Below, piece by piece: positions 50,101-60,666 of a stretch of DNA of 64,000 nucleotides. The stretch's first letter is position 1. Each line of letters opens with the position of its first letter. The translations under genes and the position numbers were made by a program. Under the pieces are notes generated by a model that had not been told where the DNA came from, ran no database searches, and saw nothing but the letters and a program-made list of their open reading frames with translations. Source of the stretch: a bacterium (GTDB lineage Bacteria; Electryoneota; Electryoneia; Electryoneales; Electryoneaceae); NCBI GenBank assembly GCA_028278125.1, contig JANQEY010000305.1:1-64000 (forward strand), in the 5' to 3' direction.

Positions 50101-50149
50101 CTATTAGAGTTATTAAGATGATAAAAACGAATTTAAAAATAATCTTCAT
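47102..50149 (-). CDS. Reg_prop/Y_Y_Y sensor protein with HisKA domain but no ATPase domain
   Basis: 1015 residues. Signal peptide (IIFKFVFIILITLIVVPSTFSA), a long periplasmic region of beta-propeller blades (units such as DSRGIIWIWGDNGAMSYDG and DENGVLWTGTFSSGIIRLDG), then a Y_Y_Y-type Ig domain (NRYSYRVTGLMDEFSPYS), one TM helix (GLMILLLVGVTFLVVHI), a coiled coil and a HisKA dimerisation helix with H-box AHEFNNPLAIIRG. It ends about 90 residues later with an acidic tail, without N, G1 or G2 boxes. The neighbouring minus-strand DNA encodes the CoA-transferase, so no missing ATPase is hidden downstream. Hence a kinase half only, or a phosphorelay/adaptor protein. Confidence 0.85.
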   Translation of the reverse strand: MKIIFKFVFIILITLIVVPSTFSAKATWSYPDSDLPYIGTFFGMMQDSRGIIWIWGDNGAMSYDGEQFTRYSTDNGLPDNYCYNIKENPDKSEIVFCTFKGLAFLNLKTYEFSCFEPLTVGPIRDIGFWGEDFFFSYDGGVVLARGKAVFPLEIWNPISSERVLMMSDDLLVDQENDLLWVATESRGVYNFKLSQLNRLWELKAGEYREKYLEEGPSTHYSVWNDQLSDESRYLIDNPDVRKHEWLKITERYRYSKHPDIWHPIKIYRVSPDSVFVQTTEDLYVITGGGIVKVRDKSLPDSRVTYFTVDQLDTRHFFVDNSVFISWDRELMELSNDLLAKAGVPKISMVDRQKAIWIGTMSGSLVKISFPSINLTTKCSVSDYQLDIIAYAEDEDGNLYMGTREGIFHLDGEQQDWIVQSEKHFRDLKSFLFDRTGSIVFCTSDRVYHYNNYTKNIKSLTGYLTPSNNKEYLVNDLNGITWINNGGNIFKWDGKDLEILETDGYPFTWTNCFTSLPDSSIMIADWMGPLVIKGNKYIRYHQNGLLHTDNLSDIFSTDSLLSGAGFKGIERGSLLNAFSATCAGTDENGVLWTGTFSSGIIRLDGDSMAVFDERNGLPTNRYTRYYRGPDGNSYFIYDKGYVQIVDDKVQPFEFELPNDPIITDMIIDETRQLIFATSHGLYIQSEEEFLSLQTGNGLQKSYITDLIDLNGEQILAIQPNAYFTVKTSAFRETKSSESHPIITRIESGEELYPLSDITIAPKNHDLKINFALPDYLNESQNRYSYRVTGLMDEFSPYSTLGFAAIQRIPHGLYTFELRAKNAVGQEYEIERPISLNFMPYFYETTFFKGLMILLLVGVTFLVVHIRINTIKRKNRELDAQVQLRTKELEDALLRLEKSKEMEIETEKLRAIREIAVTIAHEFNNPLAIIRGTYDILEPRLENTMDAESKKFFDKIPKTVDRMVDLVQQLLSSTYYDKKNYAEGIEIIDLKNGEENDIDETQNGLQDSDDNFQPNPN

Positions 50150-50366
50150 CTTGTTTCTGTTTCTAATCCTTGTCTTCCAGGCTGATGGTCAACACAAATC
50201 AGTTACCCATTATCTTTCTTCGGAATGAATATGGCACATTTCGGAAAATCAAGCAAGTATAATATTGGCAGTAATTATACTGAAATAATGCTTAAATTAG
50301 CAAAGGTTATGCTACACTGAACTGACATTGTGTTTGGGAAACAACTGTGTAAGAACGATGGAAACT

Positions 50367-50713
50367 TTATAGATACTGCCTAAATATCCCTTGCCAAACG
50401 AAACCGATGATAACCGCATCCTCAGCTTCCTTGTTGTACTTGATATATTCAACCATTTTCGGATCAACCAGAGGAGTATGACTCATACAAGTTGCGATAC
50501 GTGTTAAACGGTCAGTTGCGCGGTAACTGCCACCCCGGACGACATGTTCGGAAACTGCTGAATCGATCCAGGCACCTGGAGGAGAACCATGCCTTCCAGG
50601 GGGCCGGCAGACTGTTCAAGGTATTTCGGCTGGCCAATGGTTTTTTCACGGGATCATCCGGAGATCATCAACGCGGAAACAAATACTAAAGCAAGTACAC
50701 AAATCCTTATCAT
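50367..50713 (-). pseudogene. Decayed small lipoprotein gene
   Basis: On the minus strand an ATG at 50713 begins MIRICVLALVFVSALMISG, a good lipoprotein signal, but the codon where the lipobox Cys is expected is TGA, followed by SREKTIGQPKYLEQ. A frame shift is then needed to reach WIDSAVSEHVVRGGSYRATDRLTRIATC and a terminal segment ending GIFRQYL. Protein-like composition on both sides of the break marks it as a pseudogene of about 115 codons. The RGGS motif recalls sulfatase-modifying-factor domains, but the match is too short to name. Confidence 0.6.
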
Positions 50714-50797
50714 AAGTAACCTGTTAATGGATCTAGCCTGAAAGCTCTAAATTGATAATCCACTTATAAAACAGAAGCAACAGTACAACTTGACTAA

Positions 50798-50813
50798 TGG
50801 CTTATTTTAGCCA
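50798..50813. promoter_or_regulatory. Single TGGCT-N6-AGCCA dyad upstream of the PAS kinase
   Basis: TGGCT, TATTTT, AGCCA: same spacing and outer pair as the best dyad of the four-site array at 58787-58852. One such site is expected by chance in a window of this size, so this is only a candidate autoregulatory site of the 57363 response regulator. Confidence 0.3.
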
Positions 50814-51008
50814 ATTTTTTTCATTTCATGCCAATATTATTAGAACTCATCTGAGATAGTTTTTATATTCACACTAGATTGATATTACTCAAGAATTGGC
50901 TTCCTGCGCCGCCAAGCCGATGGTCAGAACTGATTGTTCAACGTTTCCGCGAGAAGTGAAAAATTAATCCGGTTAATAAATCACTTCATCTCTCTTCTGG
51001 AGTCTGCT

Positions 51009-54000
51009 ATGAAAAAGCTAAAGGATAAGTCTCCCCGGTCACCTAAAGAAGTAGCCAAACTTCGGGAACAACTTGAACTAACACAGAAATCACTGGATGA
51101 AGCCAACGATCTACTGTACAAAAGTAAAACCCAGATGAACGATGCGCAGAGAATTATGAATTTCGGTTTCTGGGAATGGGATATTATCGAAGAGAACCTC
51201 TTCTGGTCTGATGAACTTCACAGGATTTTCGGGATAGACAAGGAAAAATTTGATGCTTCTTACGAAACATTTCTTAAAATTGTCCATAAAGAGGACAGGA
51301 AAACTGTAAATAGCATTGTAGAAAAAGCTTTAGAAGAAAGAGGTACCTACCATACAGAGCACCGAATAGTATTGCCGGATGGATCGATCAGGTATATCCA
51401 GGAGCAGGGAGAAGTTCAGATAGATAAAAATGGTGAACCTGTCCGCATGGTTGGGATGGCAATAGATATTACTGCCAATAAAGAAAGCGAATCCAAAATA
51501 AAGTTGAGCGAAGAAAAGTACAGGAACCTGGTTGAAAATATTCCTGTTGTTACGTGGATCAGCGACGGGAAAGGTAAAACATCATACATCAGCCCGAATG
51601 TCAAAAATATATTCGGTTATTCCGATGATGAAATTGTTGGCAAAGGGGAAGAGTTATGGCTGGACAGAATCCATGAGGATGATGTCCACAGGGTGATAAA
51701 CAGCTTCGAATCCTTTTTCAAGGAGAACGAACCCTACGACCTTGAGTATCGCATCCAAAAGAAAGATGGTAAATGGATCTGGCTGCATGATCGTGCTTAT
51801 GCGAAAGAAAAAGTGCAAGGTAAATACATTGCTTACGGGACTTTCTCAGAGATAACTGATAAGAAAGAATATGAATCTGAGCTTAAGCTCACTGAAGAAC
51901 GTTATAAAACTCTCTTTAAAACTGCTGGTGATGCGATCTTTATCATGTCCGACGATAAAATCGTTGATTGCAACAAATCCACTCTGAAATTGTTTGGATG
52001 TAAAAAAGAACAAATCATCAACCATACTCCGGATGAATTTTCACCACCTTTCCAGCCTGATGGTCAGGACTCAAGAACGAAAGCACTGGATAAAATTAAT
52101 GCGGCTTTCAAAGGCGAAAATCAGCACTTTGAATGGCAACATATAAAACATGACGGTACGATATTTGATGCAGAAGTCAGCCTGAATCATATCAAAATCG
52201 GAGGCAAAGACCATCTTCAGGCAATCGCGCGTGACATAACTGAAAGAAAAAACATAGAAAACGTTCTGCGTAAAAGTGAACAGCGGTTTCGTTCAGTTTT
52301 TGACTCTGCAAACGTCGGGATCAGTTTGTTCAGGCCCGGTTACCAAATGATTGAAGTAAACAGAAAACTGGTGGAATTGACCGGTTATAAAAGGGAAGAG
52401 TTCCTGAAGCTTGAACCTAAAGATTATTATCCTGAAGAGGATATTCCAAGAAGATACGATTTAAGCTTAAAAATGATGAACGGTGAGCTGGGTTCATTAC
52501 ATGAGGAAAGAAAGTATTATGTGAAGGATGGAAAAGAAATCTGGCTTGATACTTATCATAAAGTAATCCCGGGAGAAGATGGGAGACCAAATTATATACT
52601 CGCTTTATATACAGACATCACTGACAGGAAAATTGCAGAAGATGAGCTGAAAAAGCAGGAACGTAAATTCAGGTTACTATTCGAACAATCCAATGATCCC
52701 ATCTTTATTCATGATATGGCTGGAATTATTCGGGATGTTAATGAACGTGCCTGTCTGATGCTCTCCAGGACCAGGGAACAACTGATCGGTTCAACAGTCT
52801 ATGAAAACCATCCCGAAGAAGAACACAAGAAAGTGCAGGACGGTTTCCAGGTATTGTTGGAAACAGGAGAAAGTCGTTTTGAAAGCAGGTTTAAAGATTC
52901 AAAAGGGAAACTTATAGATGTTGATATCAACTACAGGATATTTGATTCCGAACAAGGTCTCGGTCAGGGTGTGGCTAGGGATATAACACAACAAAAATCA
53001 GTAGAAAATGAGTTGCGCAAGGAGAGAGACCGTGCGAAGAGTTATTTAAACCTTGCCGGGACAATCTTTATCGTCATCGGCAAGGATCAGACAATTAAAA
53101 TGGTTAATCCGAAAGGTTGTGATATTCTCGGATATACAGATGATAAAATCGTTGGTAAAAACTGGTTCGACAATTTCCTTCCTGAAGAAAACATTGATTT
53201 TGTTAAAGAAGTTTTCGATAAGATCATGACTGGTGAAATGGAAGGTGTTGAATATGTGGAAAATGAAGTAATTACCGCTAATGGTGAACGAAGAATTATT
53301 GCCTGGCACAATACTCTTGTTCGCGAAGAATCAGGGGAGATAGTCGCCAGTCTCAGCTCAGGCGAGGACATAACTGACAGGAAACTGGCTGAAGAACAAC
53401 TTCGCAAAGAAAAGGAGTTTACCGACACATCTCTTGACACTCAGCTTGATACCTTTTTCCTTTTCGATCCAGAGACAGGAAAAGCCTTGCGTTGGAACAA
53501 GGCTTTCAGGGACATCAGCGGATATTCAGACAAAGAGATCGCTAAGATGCCGGCACCGGTTTCTTATTACAGTACGGAAGATCTGGGAAAGGCAACACCA
53601 TTTGTTGAAAATGTCCTCAAAGAGGGTACCGGAACCATAGAACTGGATCTAATCTGTAAAGATGGAAAAAAAGTACCTACAGAATACGTTGTTTCATCGG
53701 TCAATGATGATGAAGGTAAGATAAAATACTTAATCTCGATTGGCCGCGATATTACCGAACGTAAAAAAGCAGAAGAAGCTCTGATAGACTCCGAAGAACG
53801 GTTGAGAATACTATTCGAATATGCTCCTGATGGAATATTCCTTAGCGACCTGAAAGGGAATTTTATAGATGGTAACAAAGCATCAGAACAGATTACGGGT
53901 TATAAACGTGAGGATCTTATTGGAAAGAATTTCCTTGAAGTAAAACTGCTCCCTAAAAAACAGGTGCCCAAAGCCGCTGCTTCATTAGCGAAAAACCTAC

Positions 54001-57000
54001 TGGGACAGCCGACGGGTCCTGAAGAATATACCATGATAAGAAAAGATGGAACTCATGTTTTTATTGAGATCAGAACCTTCCCGATAAAGATTAAAGATGA
54101 ACGGGTGATGATGGGAATTGCCCGGGATATAACAGAACGTAAAAAAATTGAAAAAGAGTTAAGAACAACCCAGATGCACTACACTGAATTTATAAATGCA
54201 TCAAGTGATGGTGTTTCATACTGGAAAATGCCGGATGGATTGAGAACGGATCTGCCTGAAATAGAACAGGTAGAGATGATTTATAAGGCTACTTGTGTCG
54301 ATGCAAATAAAGCCTCATGGGAAAGTTTTGGATTAAAATCAAAAGTGGAATTAATAGGGAAGAAATATATCGATCTGATAGCGGAAAAAAGAGAAGATAA
54401 ACTATTTGAAGAATTTATAAAAAACAACTATTCGATCGATAACCAGGAACATCATGAATTAACTGCTACAGGTGGAGAAAATTTCCATATGGAAACCTGG
54501 TTTGGAGTAGTTGAAAATGGACTTTTAACACATTTATGGGCGACATCCAAAAATATCACTGAACAGAAAAAGGCGGAATTAGCGCTAAGGAAAAGCGAAG
54601 CAAGATTCCGATCAATTTTCGAATCAGCCTTCTTCGGAATTGGACTCGCCAGACCGGGAGAACCGATCAAAATAGCGAACGATGCCTTTCAGAATATGCT
54701 TGAGTTCATGGTGGATAAACCTGTTGAACATATGACAGGAGATTTTGCTCCGGATGATCAGGAAGCGGAAAGAAGAAATAATATTAACCGGGAACTCATT
54801 CAAGGTAAACTTAAAAATATCAGGGAAGAAAGAAAGTTTGTAACGCCAGGTGGAAAAGAAAAATGGTTGGATGTCGGGTTGTCTACAATCCCCGGGGAAG
54901 ATGGTAAACCGGAATATATACTTGGATTGTTTGTAGATATAACGGAAGCGAAAAAATCGGTCGAAGAACTTGCTCGAACAAAAGCAATGCTGGATGCCGC
55001 GATTGAACAATCCCCGGCTGGGATACTTCTTGCCGACGCTCCCGATGTAAACATCACTATGATTAACAAGGCTGCTCATGAAATCCGGGGAGTGCCAGAG
55101 GATCAACTGGTAGGAATAACATACGAAGAACATCCTGATAAATGGCAGGCCTATCTTCCCGACGGCACAAAATTCAGGGGAGAATATCTACCATTGTCAC
55201 GGGCTATCATTGAAGGTGTTACTTCTACGAACGTGGAAGCTATGGTACGCCGGGATGACGGCAGTTTCAGGAATATCCTGGTGAATGCTGCTCCGGTAAA
55301 AAACGAGAAAGGCGAAAATACTGCGGGTATTGCTGTTTTTCTTGATATAACAGAGAGAAAACGCGAAGAAATGGTTCGTCAAAAACAGCTGGAGCTTGTA
55401 GAATATTCAGCAGATCATTCAGTCCTGGAACTACTACAGAAGTTCCTCGATGAGACTGAAAAAATTACTGGAAGTGAAGCAGGATTCTATCATTTCATTG
55501 AAGAAGATCAAACGACAATTGAGCTCCAGGCATGGTCTACGAACACCAAAAATTATCTATGCAAAGCCGAAGGCTTTGATCAGCATTACCCTCTCGAGGA
55601 GGCTGGGGTGTGGGTAGACTGCGTCCGACAACGCAAACCAGTAATTCATAATGACTATGCCAGCCTGGAGCATAAAAAAGGAATGCCGGAAGGTCACGCA
55701 CCGATAATACGTGAACTGGTAGTACCCGTAATTCGAGGGAAGAAAATTGTTGCCATTCTTGGTGTAGGCAATAAACCTGCTGACTACAATGAATTTGACG
55801 TTCAGACCGTTCAGGAACTGGCTGACCTGGCGTGGGAAACAGTTGTTAGAAAGCAGGCTGAGGAGGCGTTGAAGGAAAGTGAATTGAGATATCGCAGCCT
55901 ATTCGATGATGCCCTGGATATGATAGACATTGTTGACACTGATGGTATCATAATTGACGCCAACCGGGCTGAATTGCAAAAAATGGGGTATACAGAGGAA
56001 GAATACTTCGGTAAACCACTTCTCGATATTATTGATCCGGAATATCACAAGGCCAGCGAAAAAACTTTCAAGGAAATTATGAGAGGAAATGCGGTCAACA
56101 ATTTTGAAACAATGTTAAGAACAAAAAAGGGTGAAAAAATCAACGTTCTGATAAATGCTTTTCCTCAATATGAAGGAAAAGATATAGTGGCAACAAGAGC
56201 ATTTTTAAGAGACATAACCGACCGTAAAAAAGCAGATCTTGCACTCCGCGAAAGCGAGGAAAGATTCCGTTCAATTGTAGAAAGCCCAATTGCCGGGGTG
56301 GCAATATTTGATGATGATTTGAAGATCAATTTCATTAATGATCATATGCTCGACCTGTTTAAACTAAAGAGGGAAGATGTAATTGGTGAAAGAGTGGATA
56401 TATATTTACCCCCTCACAGCCTGGAAAAAGTTAACGACTTCCATGATAGAAGGATTCGTGGTGAAGATGTACCCACGGTTTATGAATTGGATGTGTTTGA
56501 CAGTGACGGCAACGAAAAGATTGTTCTGCAAAGTGTTAACTTGAAAAAGATTGAAGATAAATTTTTTACCTTTGTCCATATGATCGATATTACTGACCGG
56601 AAAGATACTGAGCGTAAACAGAAAGAGACAGAAGACTTGATTGAAAAGACTGCCAGGCTTGCTTCCGTTGGTGTTATAGCTGGAGGAATAACCCATGAGA
56701 TAAACCAGCCACTAAATGCAATTATGCTCCAGGCAGAGACAATGCAGATAATGCTGAAAATGGGGGAAATTGATCGGCTTGAAGTGATGGATGAAGCACT
56801 TGGGGAAGTTGTCGACAGCGCGAAAAAAATCTCCGAAATTATCCAGCACATGAGGACTTTCTGGATGAAGTCACCCGAAGAAGAAGCAAGGCTGGTTGTT
56901 GTAAACCTGGAAGAAGCTGTTGATGCAGCGTTACAGTTTACTACCGCTCGTGGACGGGGTCATAACATATATTTCCAGAAAGAGTTCAGCTCCAAACCAA

Positions 57001-57362
57001 TATATATAAAAGGAATAAAAGTACAGCTGGAGCAGATTGTTATAAACCTTATCTCTAATTCAATAAACGCGCTCGACAGCGTAAACAGGAAAAACAAGTT
57101 TATCAAGATTGTTACTAAACAATTACGAAAGTCTGCAATACTGGAGGTGTCGGATAACGGCCCAGGTCTGCCGGTAAAAGACAGTGCGAAACTATTTGAT
57201 CCTTTCTACTCGACAGGTAAGGCTGAGGGTGGAACGGGATTGGGACTGGCAATAGTAAAAATGTTTGTGGACAGGCTTAACGGTAAAATAGAGGCTGAGG
57301 AGAATAGCCCTGAAGGTATAATATTCAGGATAACGTTCCCGATTTATAATTTGGAAAAGTAA
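51009..57362 (+). CDS. Giant cytoplasmic hybrid-free histidine kinase with 13 PAS domains and one GAF
   Basis: 2117 residues from the ATG at 51009 (GGAG 6 nt upstream; an open frame begins at 50934). No TM helix. PAS domains are counted by the repeated linker DITxRKxxE: eleven PAS units over about residues 45-1460, a GAF domain (about 1470-1620, with [13 protein letters not shown] and [16 protein letters not shown]), then two more PAS. The kinase core follows: HisKA with [15 protein letters not shown]-box [12 protein letters not shown]1 DNGPGLP and G2 [11 protein letters not shown]. The H-box is NtrB-like, matching the NtrC-family regulator that starts 1 nt after its stop. The signals are unknown; PAS domains may bind redox cofactors or aromatic compounds. 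Confidence 0.9.
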   Translation: MKKLKDKSPRSPKEVAKLREQLELTQKSLDEANDLLYKSKTQMNDAQRIMNFGFWEWDIIEENLFWSDELHRIFGIDKEKFDASYETFLKIVHKEDRKTVNSIVEKALEERGTYHTEHRIVLPDGSIRYIQEQGEVQIDKNGEPVRMVGMAIDITANKESESKIKLSEEKYRNLVENIPVVTWISDGKGKTSYISPNVKNIFGYSDDEIVGKGEELWLDRIHEDDVHRVINSFESFFKENEPYDLEYRIQKKDGKWIWLHDRAYAKEKVQGKYIAYGTFSEITDKKEYESELKLTEERYKTLFKTAGDAIFIMSDDKIVDCNKSTLKLFGCKKEQIINHTPDEFSPPFQPDGQDSRTKALDKINAAFKGENQHFEWQHIKHDGTIFDAEVSLNHIKIGGKDHLQAIARDITERKNIENVLRKSEQRFRSVFDSANVGISLFRPGYQMIEVNRKLVELTGYKREEFLKLEPKDYYPEEDIPRRYDLSLKMMNGELGSLHEERKYYVKDGKEIWLDTYHKVIPGEDGRPNYILALYTDITDRKIAEDELKKQERKFRLLFEQSNDPIFIHDMAGIIRDVNERACLMLSRTREQLIGSTVYENHPEEEHKKVQDGFQVLLETGESRFESRFKDSKGKLIDVDINYRIFDSEQGLGQGVARDITQQKSVENELRKERDRAKSYLNLAGTIFIVIGKDQTIKMVNPKGCDILGYTDDKIVGKNWFDNFLPEENIDFVKEVFDKIMTGEMEGVEYVENEVITANGERRIIAWHNTLVREESGEIVASLSSGEDITDRKLAEEQLRKEKEFTDTSLDTQLDTFFLFDPETGKALRWNKAFRDISGYSDKEIAKMPAPVSYYSTEDLGKATPFVENVLKEGTGTIELDLICKDGKKVPTEYVVSSVNDDEGKIKYLISIGRDITERKKAEEALIDSEERLRILFEYAPDGIFLSDLKGNFIDGNKASEQITGYKREDLIGKNFLEVKLLPKKQVPKAAASLAKNLLGQPTGPEEYTMIRKDGTHVFIEIRTFPIKIKDERVMMGIARDITERKKIEKELRTTQMHYTEFINASSDGVSYWKMPDGLRTDLPEIEQVEMIYKATCVDANKASWESFGLKSKVELIGKKYIDLIAEKREDKLFEEFIKNNYSIDNQEHHELTATGGENFHMETWFGVVENGLLTHLWATSKNITEQKKAELALRKSEARFRSIFESAFFGIGLARPGEPIKIANDAFQNMLEFMVDKPVEHMTGDFAPDDQEAERRNNINRELIQGKLKNIREERKFVTPGGKEKWLDVGLSTIPGEDGKPEYILGLFVDITEAKKSVEELARTKAMLDAAIEQSPAGILLADAPDVNITMINKAAHEIRGVPEDQLVGITYEEHPDKWQAYLPDGTKFRGEYLPLSRAIIEGVTSTNVEAMVRRDDGSFRNILVNAAPVKNEKGENTAGIAVFLDITERKREEMVRQKQLELVEYSADHSVLELLQKFLDETEKITGSEAGFYHFIEEDQTTIELQAWSTNTKNYLCKAEGFDQHYPLEEAGVWVDCVRQRKPVIHNDYASLEHKKGMPEGHAPIIRELVVPVIRGKKIVAILGVGNKPADYNEFDVQTVQELADLAWETVVRKQAEEALKESELRYRSLFDDALDMIDIVDTDGIIIDANRAELQKMGYTEEEYFGKPLLDIIDPEYHKASEKTFKEIMRGNAVNNFETMLRTKKGEKINVLINAFPQYEGKDIVATRAFLRDITDRKKADLALRESEERFRSIVESPIAGVAIFDDDLKINFINDHMLDLFKLKREDVIGERVDIYLPPHSLEKVNDFHDRRIRGEDVPTVYELDVFDSDGNEKIVLQSVNLKKIEDKFFTFVHMIDITDRKDTERKQKETEDLIEKTARLASVGVIAGGITHEINQPLNAIMLQAETMQIMLKMGEIDRLEVMDEALGEVVDSAKKISEIIQHMRTFWMKSPEEEARLVVVNLEEAVDAALQFTTARGRGHNIYFQKEFSSKPIYIKGIKVQLEQIVINLISNSINALDSVNRKNKFIKIVTKQLRKSAILEVSDNGPGLPVKDSAKLFDPFYSTGKAEGGTGLGLAIVKMFVDRLNGKIEAEENSPEGIIFRITFPIYNLEK

Positions 57363-58760
57363 ATGAAGGTTTTACTTGTTGATGACGAGGAAAGAAGCCG
57401 GAAAGCGGTAGCGTTTTTCGTTCGTGAAGCACTCGGATGGGAAGTGTTTGAAGCTGAAGACGGAGAGCATGCATTTGAAGCTTACAAAAAGTATTCATTT
57501 CCTTTGGTTATTTCCGATATCCGGATGCCAAAAATGAATGGAATCGAACTCCTTAAAGAAATTAAAAAGCTTCCTGAGGGCGAGGAGACCTCGGTGGTTT
57601 TAATGACCGGTTTCGCTGATGTAGAGACGGCTGTTACCGCTCTGCGTGAAGGTGCATATGACTACCTGCATAAGCCCGTTAATGCTGAAACATTGTCGGT
57701 TGTACTCAATAAACTGTCCGAGGATAAGACTAGGAAAGAGGGTGAAAAGAAACCGGGCAAAGAAGTCATACAGGATATAAGCCAGACAATACTTATCCCT
57801 GACTATGGGACTATCGGTGTGTTCTCGAGTGAAATGCAGGATATTGTTAAGCTCGCATACCAGTTTAATGAAGACCGCCAGATCCCGGCCCTGATCCAGG
57901 GTGAAACCGGTACCGGTAAAGAGGTGGTGGCCAGGTTGATCCATCATGGATCTGAAGGCACCGATAAACCATTTGTTTCGGTAAACTGCCCGGCGCTGGC
58001 ACCAACTTTGATCGAGAGCGAATTTTTTGGCTATGAACCGGGAGCATATACCGGCGCGACAAAAACCGGCGCTAAAGGTAAATTCGAACTGGCGCAGGGG
58101 GGAACAATATTCCTTGATGAAATAGGGGAACTTCCGCTCGATATGCAGCCGAAACTGTTGAGAGTGCTACAGGAACGCGAACTCTATAAAATCGGTGGAG
58201 ACAAGAGGATAAAACTGGATGTCAGGTTCATCGCGGCAACAAACCGTAATCTGCATAAGGAAGTTAAGAAAGGAAATTTCCGGGGTGATCTGTTTTACAG
58301 GTTAAATGCGGGGAAAATAGATATTCCTCCGTTAAGGGAACAGAGTCATTCAATCCGTCACCTCGCACAGCTGATATTAATCCAGCTCTCCGAACAGAAA
58401 GGAAAAGATTTCAAATACCTCGATTCAGACGCAGTAAAACTCCTGGAATCCCATAACTGGCCCGGTAATATCAGGGAACTGCATAACACCCTGGAAAGGG
58501 TGATGTTGCTCTATAACGACAATGCGTTAAAAGAAAAACATTTAGGCTTTATCTCTGGCCACCAGCAGCAGGAAGAATACGGATTTCCACCCCTGTCTGC
58601 AGATACTATTGTCCTGCCTGAAGAAACATTGGATTTCCAGGAGATAACAAACGCGATTATCAGGCTTGCACTGAAAAAATTCAATGGAAATAAATCACGG
58701 ACAGCAGAGTACCTTGGAATGTCGAGAGGTGCGTTACGAAACAGAGTAGAAAACCTCTAG
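57363..58760 (+). CDS. NtrC-family sigma-54-dependent response regulator
   Basis: 465 residues. Receiver domain with phospho-acceptor Asp in [12 protein letters not shown] and Lys in LHKPVN; AAA+ domain with Walker [13 protein letters not shown], sigma-54 contact GAYTGATK (Tyr replaces the usual Phe), Walker [12 protein letters not shown] and R-finger region; C-terminal Fis-type helix-turn-helix ([26 protein letters not shown], shown here in part). Stop of the kinase and start overlap almost exactly, so the pair is co-translated. The 58787-58852 dyad array just beyond its stop is the likely target. Confidence 0.93.
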   Translation: MKVLLVDDEERSRKAVAFFVREALGWEVFEAEDGEHAFEAYKKYSFPLVISDIRMPKMNGIELLKEIKKLPEGEETSVVLMTGFADVETAVTALREGAYDYLHKPVNAETLSVVLNKLSEDKTRKEGEKKPGKEVIQDISQTILIPDYGTIGVFSSEMQDIVKLAYQFNEDRQIPALIQGETGTGKEVVARLIHHGSEGTDKPFVSVNCPALAPTLIESEFFGYEPGAYTGATKTGAKGKFELAQGGTIFLDEIGELPLDMQPKLLRVLQERELYKIGGDKRIKLDVRFIAATNRNLHKEVKKGNFRGDLFYRLNAGKIDIPPLREQSHSIRHLAQLILIQLSEQKGKDFKYLDSDAVKLLESHNWPGNIRELHNTLERVMLLYNDNALKEKHLGFISGHQQQEEYGFPPLSADTIVLPEETLDFQEITNAIIRLALKKFNGNKSRTAEYLGMSRGALRNRVENL

Positions 58761-58786
58761 ATAATAACTTTCCAAATCCATCCAAC

Positions 58787-58852
58787 TGGCTTAATCAAGC
58801 CAACCGGCTAAACCAAGCCGGCTCGTTCAAGCCAGCCGGCTAAACTTAGCCA
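58787..58852. promoter_or_regulatory. Four-dyad enhancer array, likely binding sites of the 57363 regulator
   Basis: Four copies of NGGCT-N6-AGCCN: 58787-58802, 58805-58820, 58819-58834, 58837-58852, centres 18, 14 and 18 nt apart. The array lies about 60-120 nt upstream of the -24 element of the sigma-54 promoter, the classic position for an upstream activating sequence. Confidence 0.72.
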
Positions 58853-58908
58853 CTCTTATTGAGCACCTAATATTTTGTTATTGTTGCTATTATGCTAATT
58901 GTGGATTT

Positions 58909-58923
58909 TGGCACGATAGTTGT
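58909..58923 (+). promoter_or_regulatory. Sigma-54 promoter of the REC-kinase gene
   Basis: TGGCAC (58909-58914), 5-nt spacer, TTGT (58920-58923); consensus TGGCAC-N5-TTGC with one mismatch at the end. About 48 nt upstream of the ATG at 58971. Confidence 0.78.
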
Positions 58924-58970
58924 TTAGGTCTTATGAAAATCAAAATCAAAATAAAATCGCTAATTCTTAT

Positions 58971-60104
58971 ATGAAAGTTGTACTAATTGACGACGATCTC
59001 CGCTCATTAAAAGGACTTGAGACCTCCCTTAAGGTTGTCGGGAAACACGAGTGCACCTCTTTTAATGATCCGTTGGAAGCGCTTCAATCTTTCGATGAAC
59101 ATTCTTATGATGTCGTCATAACCGATATCAGAATGCCATATCTCAACGGAGTAGATGTATTAAAAGCAGTAAAGAGCGCCAATCCGGACATTTTTGTTGT
59201 GATGATTACAGGTCATGATGACATGAATCCAGCTGTTGAATCAGTCAACTTAAGAGCTGACGCATTCTTCACAAAGCCGATCCAGGTAAAACCTCTTTTA
59301 TCCACCCTTGAAACATTTTCGGAAGCAATCAAAGAAAAAGAGAAGTTGGTGAACAACAATAAATGTTTTCAGAAACAACTGGAAGATGCAGAAAGTTCAT
59401 TAGTATTGAAAAAAGCTGCCTGCGGAATAATGCACGACTTCAACAACCTTCTGACAGTAATTGACGGACAAACATTTTTTGTACAGGAAGAAATAAAAAA
59501 TATTAAGCCTGAAATATCTGAATCACTTGATGAAATACTTAAGACTACAGATCGTGCAGCAAATCTTACCAGGTATTTTCTAAGACTATGTAATAACTAT
59601 ACAAATAATCCCATTAAAGTAGATTATAACAAATACATAGAAGATTTTAAAAGCATAATTATACACTTGCTAGGTAAACATGTTAAATTGGACATTAATA
59701 TTAGTACTAATATAGGTGAAGTATATATAATACCTTCATTATATGGTCAAATAATGCTTAATCTTGTATCAAATGCTCGCGATGCGATGATTAATGGTGG
59801 TAATCTTACAATAAGTGCAGAAATCATTAAGATAGAAAGTGTAATATCAACAGCAATATGTGAACTACCAATGGGAACATACCTTAAAACTAAGGTAAGA
59901 GACACAGGGATGGGTATGAGTAAAGAAGTAAGATCAAAAATATTCAATCCTTTCTTTACGACAAAAGAATCAGGTAAAGGAACCGGTATCGGACTCTATA
60001 CAGTTTCCCAGATAGTTAAAGAAATGAATGGGGGTATTGAGGTTACAAGTGAACTGGGTGAAGGAACGACATTTGAAGTGTTTATCCCTTATAGAGAAGA
60101 TTAA
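58971..60104 (+). CDS. Receiver - histidine kinase protein (REC at N-terminus)
   Basis: 377 residues from the ATG at 58971 (MKVVLIDDDL); an open frame reaches back to the sigma-54 promoter. Receiver with Asp in VITDIRMPYLNG and Lys in FFTKPIQ, a short coiled coil, then HisKA-like IMHDFNNLLTVI and an ATPase domain: MLNLVSNARDAM (N), RDTGMGMS (G1) and GKGTGIGLYTV (G2). An output kinase whose activity is set by phosphorylation of its own N-terminal receiver. It has its own sigma-54 promoter, so it acts downstream of the PAS kinase/NtrC pair. Its phosphoryl acceptor is not in the window. Confidence 0.87.
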   Translation: MKVVLIDDDLRSLKGLETSLKVVGKHECTSFNDPLEALQSFDEHSYDVVITDIRMPYLNGVDVLKAVKSANPDIFVVMITGHDDMNPAVESVNLRADAFFTKPIQVKPLLSTLETFSEAIKEKEKLVNNNKCFQKQLEDAESSLVLKKAACGIMHDFNNLLTVIDGQTFFVQEEIKNIKPEISESLDEILKTTDRAANLTRYFLRLCNNYTNNPIKVDYNKYIEDFKSIIIHLLGKHVKLDINISTNIGEVYIIPSLYGQIMLNLVSNARDAMINGGNLTISAEIIKIESVISTAICELPMGTYLKTKVRDTGMGMSKEVRSKIFNPFFTTKESGKGTGIGLYTVSQIVKEMNGGIEVTSELGEGTTFEVFIPYRED

Positions 60105-60162
60105 ATACAAAAAAATGATTCATAAGTTACACATAAAAACATGAAGTTTGAAAGGAAGAAAA

Positions 60163-60666
60163 ATGAGTGAAGTATTAGAAAAAGAGGAAATTGTCCTTGA
60201 AGAAGAAAACTCTGAAAGCAGGACAGAAAAGTATCTAACATTTTCACTTGGTAAAGAAGAGTATGGTATCGGTATCTCTGACGTTACTGAAATTGTAGGT
60301 ATCCAGAACATTACAGAATTACCGGACGTACCAAACTATGTAAGAGGAATTATCAACCTGAGAGGTAAGGTCATACCTGTTATTGATGTGCGTTTACGGT
60401 TTGGAATGGACGAGAAAGACTATGACGCTCGAACGTGTATCGTTGTAGTAAATATTAAACAGGTTTCGGTCGGATTAATTGTTGATGAAGTCTCTGAAGT
60501 ATTGGACATCAACAACTCACAAATTGAGCCGCCACCAAAAGTTCGAAGGAACGAATCGCAACGTTACCTCAAAGGTCTTGGCAAGGTTGAAGACTTGGTG
60601 AAGATCCTGCTAGATGTTCAAAAACTGCTGTTTGAAGAGGAACTTGAACTGATTATCGAAACCTAG
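60163..60666 (+). CDS. cheW: CheW-like chemotaxis adaptor
   Basis: 167 residues from the ATG at 60163 (GGAAGGAAG upstream; the longer frame starts at 60148). A single CheW domain: KYLTFSLGKEEYGIGISDVTEI, NYVRGIINLRGKVIPVIDVRLRFG, IVVNIKQVSVGLIVDEVSEVL. The acidic N-terminus of about 25 residues is an extra. It couples receptors such as the MCP at 62322 to a CheA kinase not seen here. Confidence 0.94.
   Translation: MSEVLEKEEIVLEEENSESRTEKYLTFSLGKEEYGIGISDVTEIVGIQNITELPDVPNYVRGIINLRGKVIPVIDVRLRFGMDEKDYDARTCIVVVNIKQVSVGLIVDEVSEVLDINNSQIEPPPKVRRNESQRYLKGLGKVEDLVKILLDVQKLLFEEELELIIET

Larger units (their letters stand above)
50150..51008. other. Intergenic region between the sensor and the PAS kinase
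   Basis: Contains a decayed lipoprotein gene (50367-50713, minus) and a TGGCT-N6-AGCCA dyad at 50798-50813. The rest (50150-50366, 50714-50797, 50814-51008) is AT-rich with no recognisable gene; it must hold divergent promoters for the sensor and the kinase. Confidence 0.5.

Noticed and set aside
50492..50689. Plus-strand 65-codon ORF in the PAS-kinase upstream region
   Set aside because: It is the antisense of the lipoprotein pseudogene and has no protein-like pattern.
50880..50936. Sigma-54 promoter upstream of the PAS kinase
   Set aside because: GG/GC spacing is 8, not 10, and the rest of the consensus is missing.
50176..52070. Recurring CTGATGGTCA strings near 50180, 50915 and 52060
   Set aside because: Short, one lies in coding sequence, and spacing is irregular; probably chance.
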